From: CAZOOK01 sp964581385
GTDB taxonomy: Bacteria > Pseudomonadota > Gammaproteobacteria > Nevskiales > Nevskiaceae
Length of the DNA stretch: 47,167 nucleotides
Assembly: GCA_964581385.1 (NCBI GenBank)
Contig: CAZOOK010000040.1
Span: forward strand, 1 to 47,167
Reading direction: 5' to 3'
Each line of letters begins with the position of its first letter. Positions within the stretch are counted from its first letter, which is position 1. Below the pieces are notes generated by a model, which worked only from the letters and a program-made list of their open reading frames with translations, ran no database searches and had not been told where the DNA came from. Of the stretch, positions 35,448 to 44,000 are shown in pieces. The position numbers and the translations under genes were made by a program.

Positions 35448-36833
35448 CTAGAAATCGGTATCGCCGCTTTTGTAAAGCAATATCTCGGGTGGCTTGGGGC
35501 CGTTGTGCACGGCAACTTTTAAGCAGCGGAGAATTTCGGGGTCTCGCCAGTCCCATAGCCTCTCCGGACTGAAATCGACAGAGACCGGCTCATCGGCCCA
35601 GCCGCAGGGTGCATAGGCTCCGATCCCATTAATTAAAATTCCGACCAAGCCGCTGGTGATGAAGGCGGCATAATACAATTTGCGGCGAGTCAACAGCGGC
35701 CATAAGCCGCCGGTCAAAATGGTCAGTGCCACACAGGTCTCGCTGAAGTAGCGTGGCCCAAAGGTAGCGCCTCCCCACCACAGAACATTCTTTGCGAGCA
35801 CAATCGATATCAATATTACCCATAGGGCGAGGTAGCGCTGCAACGGATACTGAGGCCGAATCAAAAATAATATCGTTGCGATGTATGCGGGCACAAGAAA
35901 TGGGCTGTAAATGAACAGGCCGCGGCTGGGGCTCAACAAAATATCCGCAAGACCTTTTAGCAACGGATTGGTATACGCATTACGAGAAGTGAGTCCGCGC
36001 CAAGCATGCCACTTTGATTGATATATGGCGTCGTAGCCACCACTTAAATGACCGTAGGTTGTAATGTTGTAAAGCGCTAGTGGTATCGCGATGGCAACGA
36101 GCGGAGCGAAAAAAGCGACGGCGTATTTGCGATGATGAAAGAGAATAAAGCAGGACATCACGGCGACTGGAACCGCATTGAGCAAGCGGCACAGTACCGC
36201 CAGCCCAAGCAATAGGCCGGCTATAAATGCCAGGCGTTGAGTTGCTACTTTCGTAATCAGCGTCAAGGAATATACGCCGGCTACCAAGCACAAGGTACCA
36301 GGGCCGTGCTGCCACAATTCCTGACTTGAAATCGACCAGGCAGATGTGCCCAAACCGAAAAATAACGCGATAAGCCAAGCTGCCTTTTCAGGTAGATTGA
36401 GGCGCAGTGTCAGAAATACAAAAGCGGCGGACAGCGCTACCATAAATGACGCAGAAATTTTTCCGACAACGCGATAGTGGTGCCATTCGCGTAGATAATT
36501 CATCCGCTCCGCGACCCAGAAAAATGGCACTGCCAAAATTGCGGAACCCAACGGGTAGCTGGTAACGAGATGACCGTTTCGTTCTTGTATGCCGCCGAAA
36601 TAAATCAGACTCGCGTCCAGCGCGACGGTATTCGTTGAAAGTAGGGTGCGAAATTCATCGAGATCGAAATTGCCTTCCTTGATGATGCTGACAGGAAGCG
36701 CTGTGGTTGAGACCGTATCGACAGAACTGCCGTGGCGGAAATTGACGTTGTAGAGGCAAAACAAAATGACGAACAGCAGGCAGGCAGCTCCGCGGGTTTG
36801 GACTGATTGTGATGTCGGTGTGCTGTTGAGCAT
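35448..36833 (-). CDS. Polytopic membrane protein, probable GT-C-type glycosyltransferase
   Basis: A 461-residue protein with about ten to eleven transmembrane segments. The first extracytoplasmic loop carries Asp/Glu residues ('SSVDTVSTTALPVSIIKEGNFDLDEF') and is followed by 'GHLVTSYPLGSAILAVPFF'. A late loop reads 'LSPSRGLFIYSPFL', and the family-like 'WWGGATFGPRYFSE' is near 365. This layout fits GT-C enzymes that use polyprenyl-phosphate sugars (PMT/ArnT/arabinosyltransferase-like), but no single diagnostic motif proves it. It is the first gene of the trio; the prenyltransferase gene begins 55 bases downstream. AT-rich relative to the rest of the window, suggesting acquisition. Confidence 0.7.
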   Translation of the reverse strand: MLNSTPTSQSVQTRGAACLLFVILFCLYNVNFRHGSSVDTVSTTALPVSIIKEGNFDLDEFRTLLSTNTVALDASLIYFGGIQERNGHLVTSYPLGSAILAVPFFWVAERMNYLREWHHYRVVGKISASFMVALSAAFVFLTLRLNLPEKAAWLIALFFGLGTSAWSISSQELWQHGPGTLCLVAGVYSLTLITKVATQRLAFIAGLLLGLAVLCRLLNAVPVAVMSCFILFHHRKYAVAFFAPLVAIAIPLALYNITTYGHLSGGYDAIYQSKWHAWRGLTSRNAYTNPLLKGLADILLSPSRGLFIYSPFLVPAYIATILFLIRPQYPLQRYLALWVILISIVLAKNVLWWGGATFGPRYFSETCVALTILTGGLWPLLTRRKLYYAAFITSGLVGILINGIGAYAPCGWADEPVSVDFSPERLWDWRDPEILRCLKVAVHNGPKPPEILLYKSGDTDF

Positions 36834-37338
36834 AAACTTTCGCCTGGTCGCTATTGGAGTCGATGCTCCAATTTAAGCCGCGCAAACCGCAACGCCGAGT
36901 TTTCGAAGATCTTTGCGCCCGCCATTGGGCCGCGGTGACGCCGGTGAGTGAGTTTTGATTTGCATGACAACGGGCACACGGCTGCGGTATCGAGCCCGAA
37001 GACGAGTCTTTCCGATTTACTATCCGACCAGACCGAAGTCGTCATCCACAGGCGATCCGCCGTCCCCGAATATATTCGCGGCGAAAAGCATCCTGTTAAT
37101 GCCATACGCCTGCGTCTTTCCCAATAGGGCAGGCTTGCCAGCCGTCCGCCTGGGGATTGCAGATGCCATGAATGCTCATCCCACTTTCCCGGACGATGGT
37201 CCGAATGTTTCGTACAAGGTGAGCATAATATCCGCCGGCGGTCGTTTCTTGCTTCCGTACAAGATGGAGGATGGCGGCAATCGAGCTTGACCTTGGCTGA
37301 CATCTGGAGGCGAATCACCGTCAAATCATGCCTAAAAA
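36834..37338. other. Low-coding region downstream of the direct-repeat cassette
   Basis: About 500 bases without a recognisable gene. A plus-strand open frame (36955-37290, up to 111 codons) has no ribosome binding site and unusual composition. Its end ('DDGPNVSYKVSIIS') faintly recalls the last strand of a GGDEF domain, too weakly to call. The region may be debris of the event that copied the cyclase fragment immediately downstream. Confidence 0.45.
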
Positions 37339-37442
37339 CGGTGAAAAGGTGCTGGAGGCAATGTGCGCGCCGCCGATCCAGCTTGGCGTTTCGCAAATGC
37401 AGGTCACACTCAGCATCGGTGAGACTTTCCTCGAAAATGGCA
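37339..37442 (+). pseudogene. Diguanylate cyclase 3' fragment, direct repeat copy 2
   Basis: A 104-base remnant matching 33225-33325 of the intact cyclase gene at about 88%. Translated in the same frame it reads 'GEKVLEAMCAPPIQLGVSQ' followed by 'MQVTLSIGETFLENG', against 'GEKLLEAMCAPIQLGVSQ' and 'VQVTLSIGAAFLESG' in the intact protein. It sits in an ORF of only 55 codons (37328-37495) lacking the GGDEF motif and the rest of the domain, so it cannot be functional. Its 3' side runs into the end of the phosphatase-like gene on the other strand. Confidence 0.88.
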
Positions 37443-37475
37443 GGCATGTTGCCACGATGAGCAAGCGGCCGCACA

Positions 37476-37922
37476 TCAACTTCTCATCTGCGTGATGAAA
37501 TCCGCCCACACCGGATATTCCGAAGGCTGCCAGATCCGTGCGATGAAATCGTCCGCCTGAGCGTCGGTCCAGCCAAGCTGTTTGCGCGCGTACAGTGCGA
37601 AGAATGCGGATACGCGATAGTTTGCGATGCAGTGGATCAAAAGTTTTTGCCGATCCAGTCGCTTGATGATCCCGACGAATTTTTGGAAATCGTCTTCGGT
37701 CGGATTTTCCCACTCGACCGGTAGGTGGTAGTACTCCATTCCGAGCGAGCGAACCAGCGCTTCTTCATTTTCGAGTGAGTATTTCGGATTGAACGTGGCA
37801 AGATTCAGCACCACCTCGAATCCCTCTGCGGCGATATGTTGCAATTGCTCCGCGGTAGGTTGTCCGGCAGTGGCGATCCGCTGATCGACTGGCTTGTAGT
37901 TATAGATATTGTGGATGCTCAT
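37476..37922 (-). CDS. Small protein-tyrosine-phosphatase-like protein with C-x4-R loop
   Basis: 148 residues from ATG 37922, which has AAGGA 6 bases upstream; a longer in-frame reading to 37991 lacks this. The N-terminus 'NYKPVDQRIATAGQPTAEQLQHIAAEGFEVVLNL' matches the DUF442/dual-specificity-phosphatase-like family. The presumed active-site loop is 'LLIHCIANYRVSAF' (C98, R103), which has four residues between Cys and Arg, not the five of classical tyrosine phosphatases. Homologues of this subfamily that I recall also have H-C-x-x-N-x-R-x-S. Asp77/78 may be the general acid. Divergent from the Rieske oxygenase gene with an FNR-type box between them. Confidence 0.82.
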   Translation of the reverse strand: MSIHNIYNYKPVDQRIATAGQPTAEQLQHIAAEGFEVVLNLATFNPKYSLENEEALVRSLGMEYYHLPVEWENPTEDDFQKFVGIIKRLDRQKLLIHCIANYRVSAFFALYARKQLGWTDAQADDFIARIWQPSEYPVWADFITQMRS

Positions 37923-38004
37923 CTCATTTCCTTCGAAAAATCGGGACTTTTTGCATTCCCTGATGATGCGCAAAATGGTCGCGCTGGTCATCAGGCCACA
38001 GTCA

Positions 38005-38018
38005 TTGATCTAGATCAA
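38005..38018. promoter_or_regulatory. Perfect FNR/ANR-type box
   Basis: TTGAT-CTAG-ATCAA matches the consensus TTGAT-N4-ATCAA at all ten fixed positions. It lies in the 191-base gap between the divergent phosphatase-like gene (83 bases from its start) and the Rieske operon (95 bases from its start). A class II activator site at -41.5 would put a start near 37970 on the minus strand or 38053 on the plus strand. I cannot tell which gene it serves. Confidence 0.7.
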
Positions 38019-38113
38019 TTCCTGCACAAATAACTTTGCTGCGAATGGACGATGTAGCGCCGGGCTGATCGACGCACAGTGTTTCGCACGCCGATAAATT
38101 CCGGAGGTGAAAC

Positions 38114-39226
38114 ATGGCGACCGTGATACGGGCTGTAAAATCGGGCGCATCCGCGCACGCGATTGACGCCAGGCCAATTCCCGAACGCTACGCGCGTGGA
38201 TGGCATTGCCTGGGATTGGCCGCCGATTATAAGGATGGCAAAACGCATCGCCTGAACATTTTCGGAACGCGTCTGGTCGCATTTCAGGGTGAGGATGGAA
38301 CGTTGCGGGTTCTCAACGCGTGGTGTCCACACATGGGAGCGGATTTGGCGTTGGGTCACGTCGCTGGTAATTCCGTGGTCTGCCGTTTCCATAACTGGAG
38401 CTTCGGCGGCGACGGCATCTGCAATCATATTCCTTACGCCAAGCATGTGCCGCCGAAAGCACGTGTGCGCACGTGGCACACCTGCGAAGAGAATAAATTG
38501 TTGTTTATCTGGAACGATCAGCAAGGCAATCCGCCGCCGCCGGAAGTGGCGATCCCGCGATTGGAGCAGACATCTTCGCCGGAGTGGTCGGAGTGGGCGA
38601 TATCGCAATGGACGATCCACAACAATTGCCGTGAGCTCATCGACAATCTTGCTGATGTCGGCCATTTCGGGCCAGTGCACGGTTCGACCAACGTCGTTTA
38701 CTTCGCGAACATCTTCGATGGGCACAAGGCGACGCAGCTCATGGTCGGCACCAACGAGCGGCTCGGCGGCGAGGTGAATTACCTGACGACCGTAACGACC
38801 TACTTCGGTCCCGCGTGCCTGATTTCGAGCATGCGCGGCGAGGCGGAAGGTATGCCGATCGAATCCATCATGCTGGTTGCGAATGTGCCGATCGACACCA
38901 ACAGTTTCGAGCTGCGCTTCGGTGTGATGGTCAAGAAAGTCCCCGGCCTCAGCGATGAGCAGAACGCGGCGCTCGCGAAGAGCTACGTGGACCTAACCTG
39001 CAAAGCGTTTTCGGAGGATGTTGCTATCTGGCACAACAAGATTCGCGTCGACAATCCGCTGCTGTGCGACGGCGATGGGCCGGTGTATCAGCTGCGGCAG
39101 TGGTACGAGCAGTTCTATACGGACGCGGCTGCGGTGCCGGCGGAGTTGAAGAAGCGCCAAGTGATTGAGATCGATCGCGGCGTGTTCGCGAATAAGCCGC
39201 CGCTGCAACATGTTTTCAACAAATGA
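38114..39226 (+). CDS. Rieske-type oxygenase, KshA-like
   Basis: 370 residues. The Rieske [2Fe-2S] cluster ligands are C71-x-H73 and C90-x-x-H93 ('WCPHMGADLALGH' and 'VVCRFHNWSF'). The catalytic mononuclear iron site is in 'NNCRELIDNLADVGHFGPVHG' with H184 and H189, plus a distal Asp expected near 'FSEDVAIWHNK'. Domain order and length match the oxygenase component of 3-ketosteroid 9-alpha-hydroxylase (KshA, about 380), which opens ring B of steroids. Related oxygenases act on other hydrophobic substrates, so steroid is only the best guess. The ATG has GGAGG 7 bases upstream. No ferredoxin reductase (KshB) gene follows; a rubredoxin is encoded two genes downstream. Confidence 0.88.
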   Translation: MATVIRAVKSGASAHAIDARPIPERYARGWHCLGLAADYKDGKTHRLNIFGTRLVAFQGEDGTLRVLNAWCPHMGADLALGHVAGNSVVCRFHNWSFGGDGICNHIPYAKHVPPKARVRTWHTCEENKLLFIWNDQQGNPPPPEVAIPRLEQTSSPEWSEWAISQWTIHNNCRELIDNLADVGHFGPVHGSTNVVYFANIFDGHKATQLMVGTNERLGGEVNYLTTVTTYFGPACLISSMRGEAEGMPIESIMLVANVPIDTNSFELRFGVMVKKVPGLSDEQNAALAKSYVDLTCKAFSEDVAIWHNKIRVDNPLLCDGDGPVYQLRQWYEQFYTDAAAVPAELKKRQVIEIDRGVFANKPPLQHVFNK

Positions 39227-39297
39227 GTGCCGGCGCCGATCGCTGATTTTCCGGTGGGGCTCGATGCAAGCATTGATGATCAACTGAGGAGCAAGCC

Positions 39298-40401
39298 ATG
39301 AGTGGCGAATTAGCAACAGAGCGTCTGGTATCCGTGGATTCCCATGTTCACTTCACAGACGAATGGGTCAAGGCGCGTCTGCGCAAAGAACTGCATCAGC
39401 TGTGGGATGATGCCAACAGGAAGGCAGAGGAATACGCAGCGAAGATGCTGCGTGGCGGCCAGCCGCAACTTTCCCTTGAAGACTTCGTCGATGCCGAAGC
39501 GGCCAAGGATCCAGGCCATTTCGAGCCGCACGGCAAGCTCAGAGCGATGGATCGCGATGGCGTCTACGCGGAAGTTATCTTCCCCGAGATCGCCGGTGGC
39601 AAGATTGCGAATCCGAGTTCGATGGGCAATAACTGGAAAGAAGTGTTCCAGGGCTACAACAACGCCATGGCCGACTTTTCATCGGTGGATCCGGTGCGCT
39701 TGATGACGGCCTATCAACTGCCGCTATATGACATTGATTTCGCGGTCAGCGAAGTCAAGCGCCTAGTTAAGGACAAAAATGCGCGCTGCTTGCAATTGAC
39801 ACCGTTTCCGTCCGATTTCGGCCTGCCCGATTTCCATGACAAGTGCTATGAAAGATTGTGGGCGACGATTCAGGATGCCGAATTGACGATCCTCAACCAT
39901 CTGGATCTGAAAGCCTCGTTGTGGGATACCTTCCGTCGCGATCCGACGCCGCAAAAGGGCATTTTCACCGGCTTGGCCTGGGCGCCGCTCGCGGAAACCA
40001 TCGCGTTTTGGATTCTGACCGGCACGCTGGAGAAATTCCCGCGGCTGAAGGTGATTTTCGTCGAACCGGGTCTCGGCTGGTTGCCTTGGTTCTTTCAGAC
40101 GGTGCTCGATCCGCGCATGCACGTGCACTATCAATTTCCCGGCGTGAAGATGCCGCCGAGCGAATACTTCAAGCGCCAGTGCGGCGCTACTTTCATGTAC
40201 GAGCCGGAGGGATTGAAGGCTGCTTATGATTATTTCGGTCCCGATTGCCTGTACTGGTCCACCGATTTCCCGCATCCGGCCACGTGCTGGCCGAACTCGC
40301 GTCAGCAAGTCGTCGATCAATTCGCCAAGGCGGGCATTCCGGAGGCGGATCGACGTAAAATCACGTCCGAAAACGGACTACGCGTTTTCAGTCTGAAATA
40401 A
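39298..40401 (+). CDS. Amidohydrolase-related protein (Amidohydro_2 family)
   Basis: A 367-residue metal-dependent TIM-barrel hydrolase or decarboxylase. Metal ligands are seen in 'VDSHVHF' (H16, H18), 'ILNHLDL' (H201) and 'YWSTDFPHP' (Asp near 326). Members (PF04909) include ACMSD-type decarboxylases and ring-cleavage product hydrolases, and often accompany oxygenases in aromatic or steroid breakdown pathways. It lies 71 bases after the Rieske gene with GAGGAG upstream and 42 bases before the rubredoxin gene, so the three are probably one operon. The substrate cannot be assigned. Confidence 0.88.
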   Translation: MSGELATERLVSVDSHVHFTDEWVKARLRKELHQLWDDANRKAEEYAAKMLRGGQPQLSLEDFVDAEAAKDPGHFEPHGKLRAMDRDGVYAEVIFPEIAGGKIANPSSMGNNWKEVFQGYNNAMADFSSVDPVRLMTAYQLPLYDIDFAVSEVKRLVKDKNARCLQLTPFPSDFGLPDFHDKCYERLWATIQDAELTILNHLDLKASLWDTFRRDPTPQKGIFTGLAWAPLAETIAFWILTGTLEKFPRLKVIFVEPGLGWLPWFFQTVLDPRMHVHYQFPGVKMPPSEYFKRQCGATFMYEPEGLKAAYDYFGPDCLYWSTDFPHPATCWPNSRQQVVDQFAKAGIPEADRRKITSENGLRVFSLK

Positions 40402-40443
40402 ATACGATCTAACCTTTCGAAGACTGACGAGCAAAACAAACCG

Positions 40444-40614
40444 ATGGAAACCCAAAAGTGGATCTGCATTATCTGCGGCTTTATTTACGATGAGGCCACG
40501 GGCCTGCCGGAACACGGGATAGCGCCAGGGACACGGTTTGCCGATCTGCCCGATGACTGGATCTGTCCTGAGTGCGCGTCGCCGAAGAATTCGTTCGATC
40601 TATACGTAGGTTGA
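40444..40614 (+). CDS. Rubredoxin
   Basis: A 56-residue iron-sulfur electron carrier, full length for the family (about 52-56). Iron is held by C8-x-x-C11 and C41-x-x-C44 ('WICIICGFIYDEATG' and 'DDWICPECASPKNSF'), with the conserved 'PGTRFADLPDDW' between them. Rubredoxins pass electrons from NAD(P)H-dependent reductases to oxygenases such as alkane hydroxylase, or to peroxidases. Third gene of the Rieske-amidohydrolase-rubredoxin operon; the obvious suggestion is that it donates electrons to the Rieske oxygenase, which would be unusual because those normally use a ferredoxin or a flavin/iron-sulfur reductase. Confidence 0.95.
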   Translation: METQKWICIICGFIYDEATGLPEHGIAPGTRFADLPDDWICPECASPKNSFDLYVG

Positions 40615-40822
40615 AACCCGGTTGAAACGGGAGGTTCCGGAATGATGTCGCTTTTCGTACCGGGATCGCGTGTTTATGGATGAGGGACATCGATCAGCGA
40701 CCGGATCCTGATGCCTCTTCCGCGCTGGCCGGATAGCGGTGCCGTGCTGGCGCGGCGCGCGGAAGCGCTTTCCGAGGTCAACCGCGTGAGGCCGGCTGAC
40801 GGCTTCTTCTTCCCCTGAGCTT
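40615..40822 (+). other. Rubredoxin 3' region with a possible 35-codon ORF
   Basis: A 35-codon frame (ATG 40711, stop 40816-40818) reads MPLPRWPDSG... and ends just before the terminator stem, but has no clear ribosome binding site. A 13-codon frame at 40642 does have GGGAGG upstream. Neither is recognised. The region is most simply the untranslated tail of the operon. Confidence 0.4.
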
Positions 40823-40855
40823 CGGGCGGCGGCAGGGCCGCCGCCCGTTTTCTTT
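40823..40855 (+). terminator. Rho-independent terminator of the Rieske-rubredoxin operon
   Basis: A perfect 11-base GC-rich stem (CGGGCGGCGGC at 40823-40833 with GCCGCCGCCCG at 40837-40847), a 3-base loop, then TTTTCTTT. It separates the rubredoxin operon from the gltB promoter. Confidence 0.9.
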
Positions 40856-40910
40856 CCCTTGGACGCCCCGTCACTTGCGTGTCGCGGCCGTTCATAGCGT
40901 GTATTTCTGA

Positions 40911-40938
40911 TTGACGGCAGGGCTCTTGCTTCTATAAT
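40911..40938 (+). promoter_or_regulatory. Strong sigma-70 promoter of gltBD
   Basis: TTGACG (40911-40916) and a perfect TATAAT (40933-40938) with a 16-base spacer. A start near 40945 gives a leader of about 120 bases before the gltB ATG at 41065. Confidence 0.85.
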
Positions 40939-40949
40939 TCCAGGTTGCA

Positions 40950-40969
40950 CCGCGGCGATATCGCCGCGG
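40950..40969 (+). promoter_or_regulatory. 20-base perfect palindrome at the gltBD transcript start
   Basis: CCGCGGCGAT followed directly by its reverse complement, 12 bases after the -10 box, thus within the first nucleotides of the predicted mRNA. As DNA it could be an operator overlapping the start site; as RNA it would form a stable 5' hairpin. GC-only codon bias does not explain it, since it is non-coding. Confidence 0.6.
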
Positions 40970-41064
40970 CGCTCACGCCCGCCCTGCAAGCACTGTGTGG
41001 CCCCGCAAACGAAAGGCCGTACTTCGCGGCAGGGTGGCTCGCCGCCGAAAAGAGGCCTTTGGTC

Positions 41065-44000
41065 ATGAGTTTCCCTGTACAGCCCGGTCTTTACAGCCCC
41101 GAATTCGAGCACGACGCCTGCGGCTTCGGCCTGATCGCCCAAATGGACGATAAGGCCAGTCATATGCTCGTGAAACGGGCGATCGGCGCGCTGGAACGGA
41201 TGACCCATCGTGGTGCAATCGCTGCCGACGGCAAGACTGGCGACGGCTGCGGCCTGCTGATGAAGAAGCCGGATCGTTTTCTGCGCGCCAAGGCCCTTGC
41301 GCTTGGCTTCAAGCTCGGCCAGAACTACTGCGCCAGCAACCTCTTCCTTTCGCAGGATCCAGTGCGTGCGGCGCGCGCGCGTGAAGTGCTTGCCGAGTCC
41401 TGTGCGCAGAACGGCCTGAAGATCATCGGCTGGCGCGAGCTGCCGACCAATTCCGACGCCTGCGGCGCTGAAGCACTGCGTTCACTGCCGCGTTTCGAGC
41501 AGGTATTCATCGGTACTGTCGCGGGCACGCCGAAGCCGGCCTTCGAACTGAAGTTGTTCAAGGCACGGCGCCGCACGGAAAAGGCGCTGGAAGCGGAGGG
41601 CGACGTGGATTTCTACGTCACCTCAATGTCTTGCCGCGTCATCGTCTACAAGGGTCTGGTGATGCCGGAGTATCTGCCGGTGTTCTATCCGGACCTCGGC
41701 GATCCGCAGCTTGAAAGCTCGATCTGTGTGTTCCACCAGCGTTTTTCCACCAATACACTGCCGAAGTGGCGACTCGCGCACCCGTTCCGTTTTCTTGCGC
41801 ATAACGGCGAAATCAACACCATCTCCGGCAATCGCATGTGGGCACAGGCGCGGCGCTACAAGTTCCAGTGCGAGGACCTGCCGGACATCGATGCGATCGC
41901 GCCGCTGGTTTCGATGAGCGGTTCGGATTCGCAAACGCTCGACAATATGCTGGAAGTGCTGCTGGCCGGCGGCATGGATCTGTTCGCGGCGATGCGCGCG
42001 CTGGTACCGCCCGCGTGGCAGAACGTCGAGAACGTCGATGCGGATGTGCGCGCGTTCTACGAATACAACTCGCTGCAGATGGAGCCCTGGGACGGCCCGG
42101 CCGGCATTGTGCTGACCGATGGCCGCTACGCGGTCTGCGCGACCGACCGCAACGGCTTGCGGCCGACACGCTATGTCATTTCGCGCGATCGCCATATCAC
42201 GCTGGCGTCCGAAATGGGCGTCAACGAAGTCCCGGTCGAGGATGTTGTCGAGAAGGGCCGTCTGCGGCCCGGCCAGATGCTGGCTATCGATACCGAATCC
42301 GGCGACATCATTCGGCCGCCGGACATCGACGCGATGCTGGCCGCGCGGCAGCCGTACAAGCAGTGGCTGAAGCGCAACCTGCAGCGCCTGGAAACTTCGC
42401 TGCAGGACGATCCGAACGCGCTCGACAAGCTGCATCCGGAAAGCGTCTCGGTTTATCAAAAGCTATTCCAGCTGACCTTTGAAGAGCGCGACCAGATCCT
42501 GCGCGTGCTCGCTGAATCCGGCCAGGAAACGGTCGGCTCGATGGGCGATGACACACCATTCGCGGTGCTGTCCGGCAAGGTGCGCTCGTTATACGACTAC
42601 TTCCGCCAGCAGTTCGCGCAGGTGACAAACCCGCCGATCGATCCGCTGCGCGAACAGATCGTGATGAGCCTGGAATGCTCGCTCGGCGCCGAGCGCGGCA
42701 TGTTCGAGGAGACGCCGGAGCGCGCCGCGCGCCTACTGGTGGATTCGCCGGTGCTGTCGGAAGGCAAGTTACGCGGCTTGCTGGAGATGGCCGACAAGGG
42801 CTATCCGCACACCATCATCGATCTTAATTATGAGCCCCAGCTCAGCCTGCAGGCGGCAATCCAGCGCGTCTCCGATCAGGCCGTCGAGGCGGTACGCAGC
42901 GGTACTGTCGTGCTCATCCTGTCGGATCGCAACGTCGAGCGCGGCAAGCTGCCGATCCACGCGCTGCTCGCGGTCGGCGCCGTGCAGCATCGCCTGATCC
43001 GCGAGGGTCTGCGCTGCGACTGCAATCTCATCGTCGAAACCGCCACTGCGCGCGATCCACACCAGTTCGCATGCCTGGTCGGCTATGGCGCCTCCTGCGT
43101 ATATCCGTATCTCGCCTACGCGAGTCTGTACGAGATGGTCCGCGCTGGCGAAATTCGCAACAAGGCCCCGGAGAACCTCGCGGCGAGTTACCGCAAGGGC
43201 ATCAACAAGGGTCTGTACAAGATCATGTCGAAGATGGGGATCAGCACGATCGCCAGCTATCGTGGTGCGCAACTGTTCGAAATCGTCGGTCTGCACGACG
43301 AGATCGTGAACCTCTGCTTCGAAGGCACCGTGAGCCGTATCCAGGGGGCACGCTTCGACGATTTGCAGGGGGAGCAACTGCAGCTTTCGCTCGCCGCGTG
43401 GACACCACGCAAGCTGGTCGAACCGGGCGGTCTTTACAAGTACGTGCACGGCAGTGAATACCATGCCTACAACCCGGACGTGGTCAACACTCTGCATCGC
43501 GCGGTGCGTTCCGGTGAATACGCCGACTACGAAGTATTTGCGGGCCTGATCAACAACCGGCCGGTCGCGATGCTCCGCGATCTGTTCAAGCTATCCGCCA
43601 AGGCGCAGCCGATCCCGATCGACGACGTCGAACCGATCCAGGCAATCCTCAAGCGCTTCGACTCAGCGGGCATGTCGCTCGGTGCCCTGTCGCCGGAAGC
43701 GCATGAGGCGCTGGCCACCGCGATGAACCGCATGGGCGGCCGTTCCAACAGCGGCGAGGGTGGCGAAGATCCAGCGCGCTACGGCACCGAGCGCATGTCG
43801 AAGATCAAGCAGGTCGCCTCGGGCCGCTTCGGCGTCACGCCGGCTTACCTCGTCAACGCGGAAGTACTACAGATCAAGGTCGCGCAAGGTGCCAAGCCCG
43901 GCGAGGGTGGCCAGTTGCCGGGCGACAAGGTCAACGAACAGATTGCGCATCTGCGCTATGCGCGGCCTGGCGTTGCGTTGATTTCGCCGCCGCCGCACCA

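Noticed and set aside
15364..35452. Shared GATTTAG(A/G)CCCTAGA near 15364 and 35440 as a repeated extragenic element
   Set aside because: Fifteen bases with one mismatch is within chance expectation for a window this size, and the contexts differ.
36955..37290. 111-codon plus-strand frame as a real gene
   Set aside because: No ribosome binding site, unusual composition, no recognisable domain; treated as non-coding or debris.
39273..39283. TTGATGATCAA before the amidohydrolase gene as a second FNR box
   Set aside because: Only one base separates the half-sites; FNR needs four.
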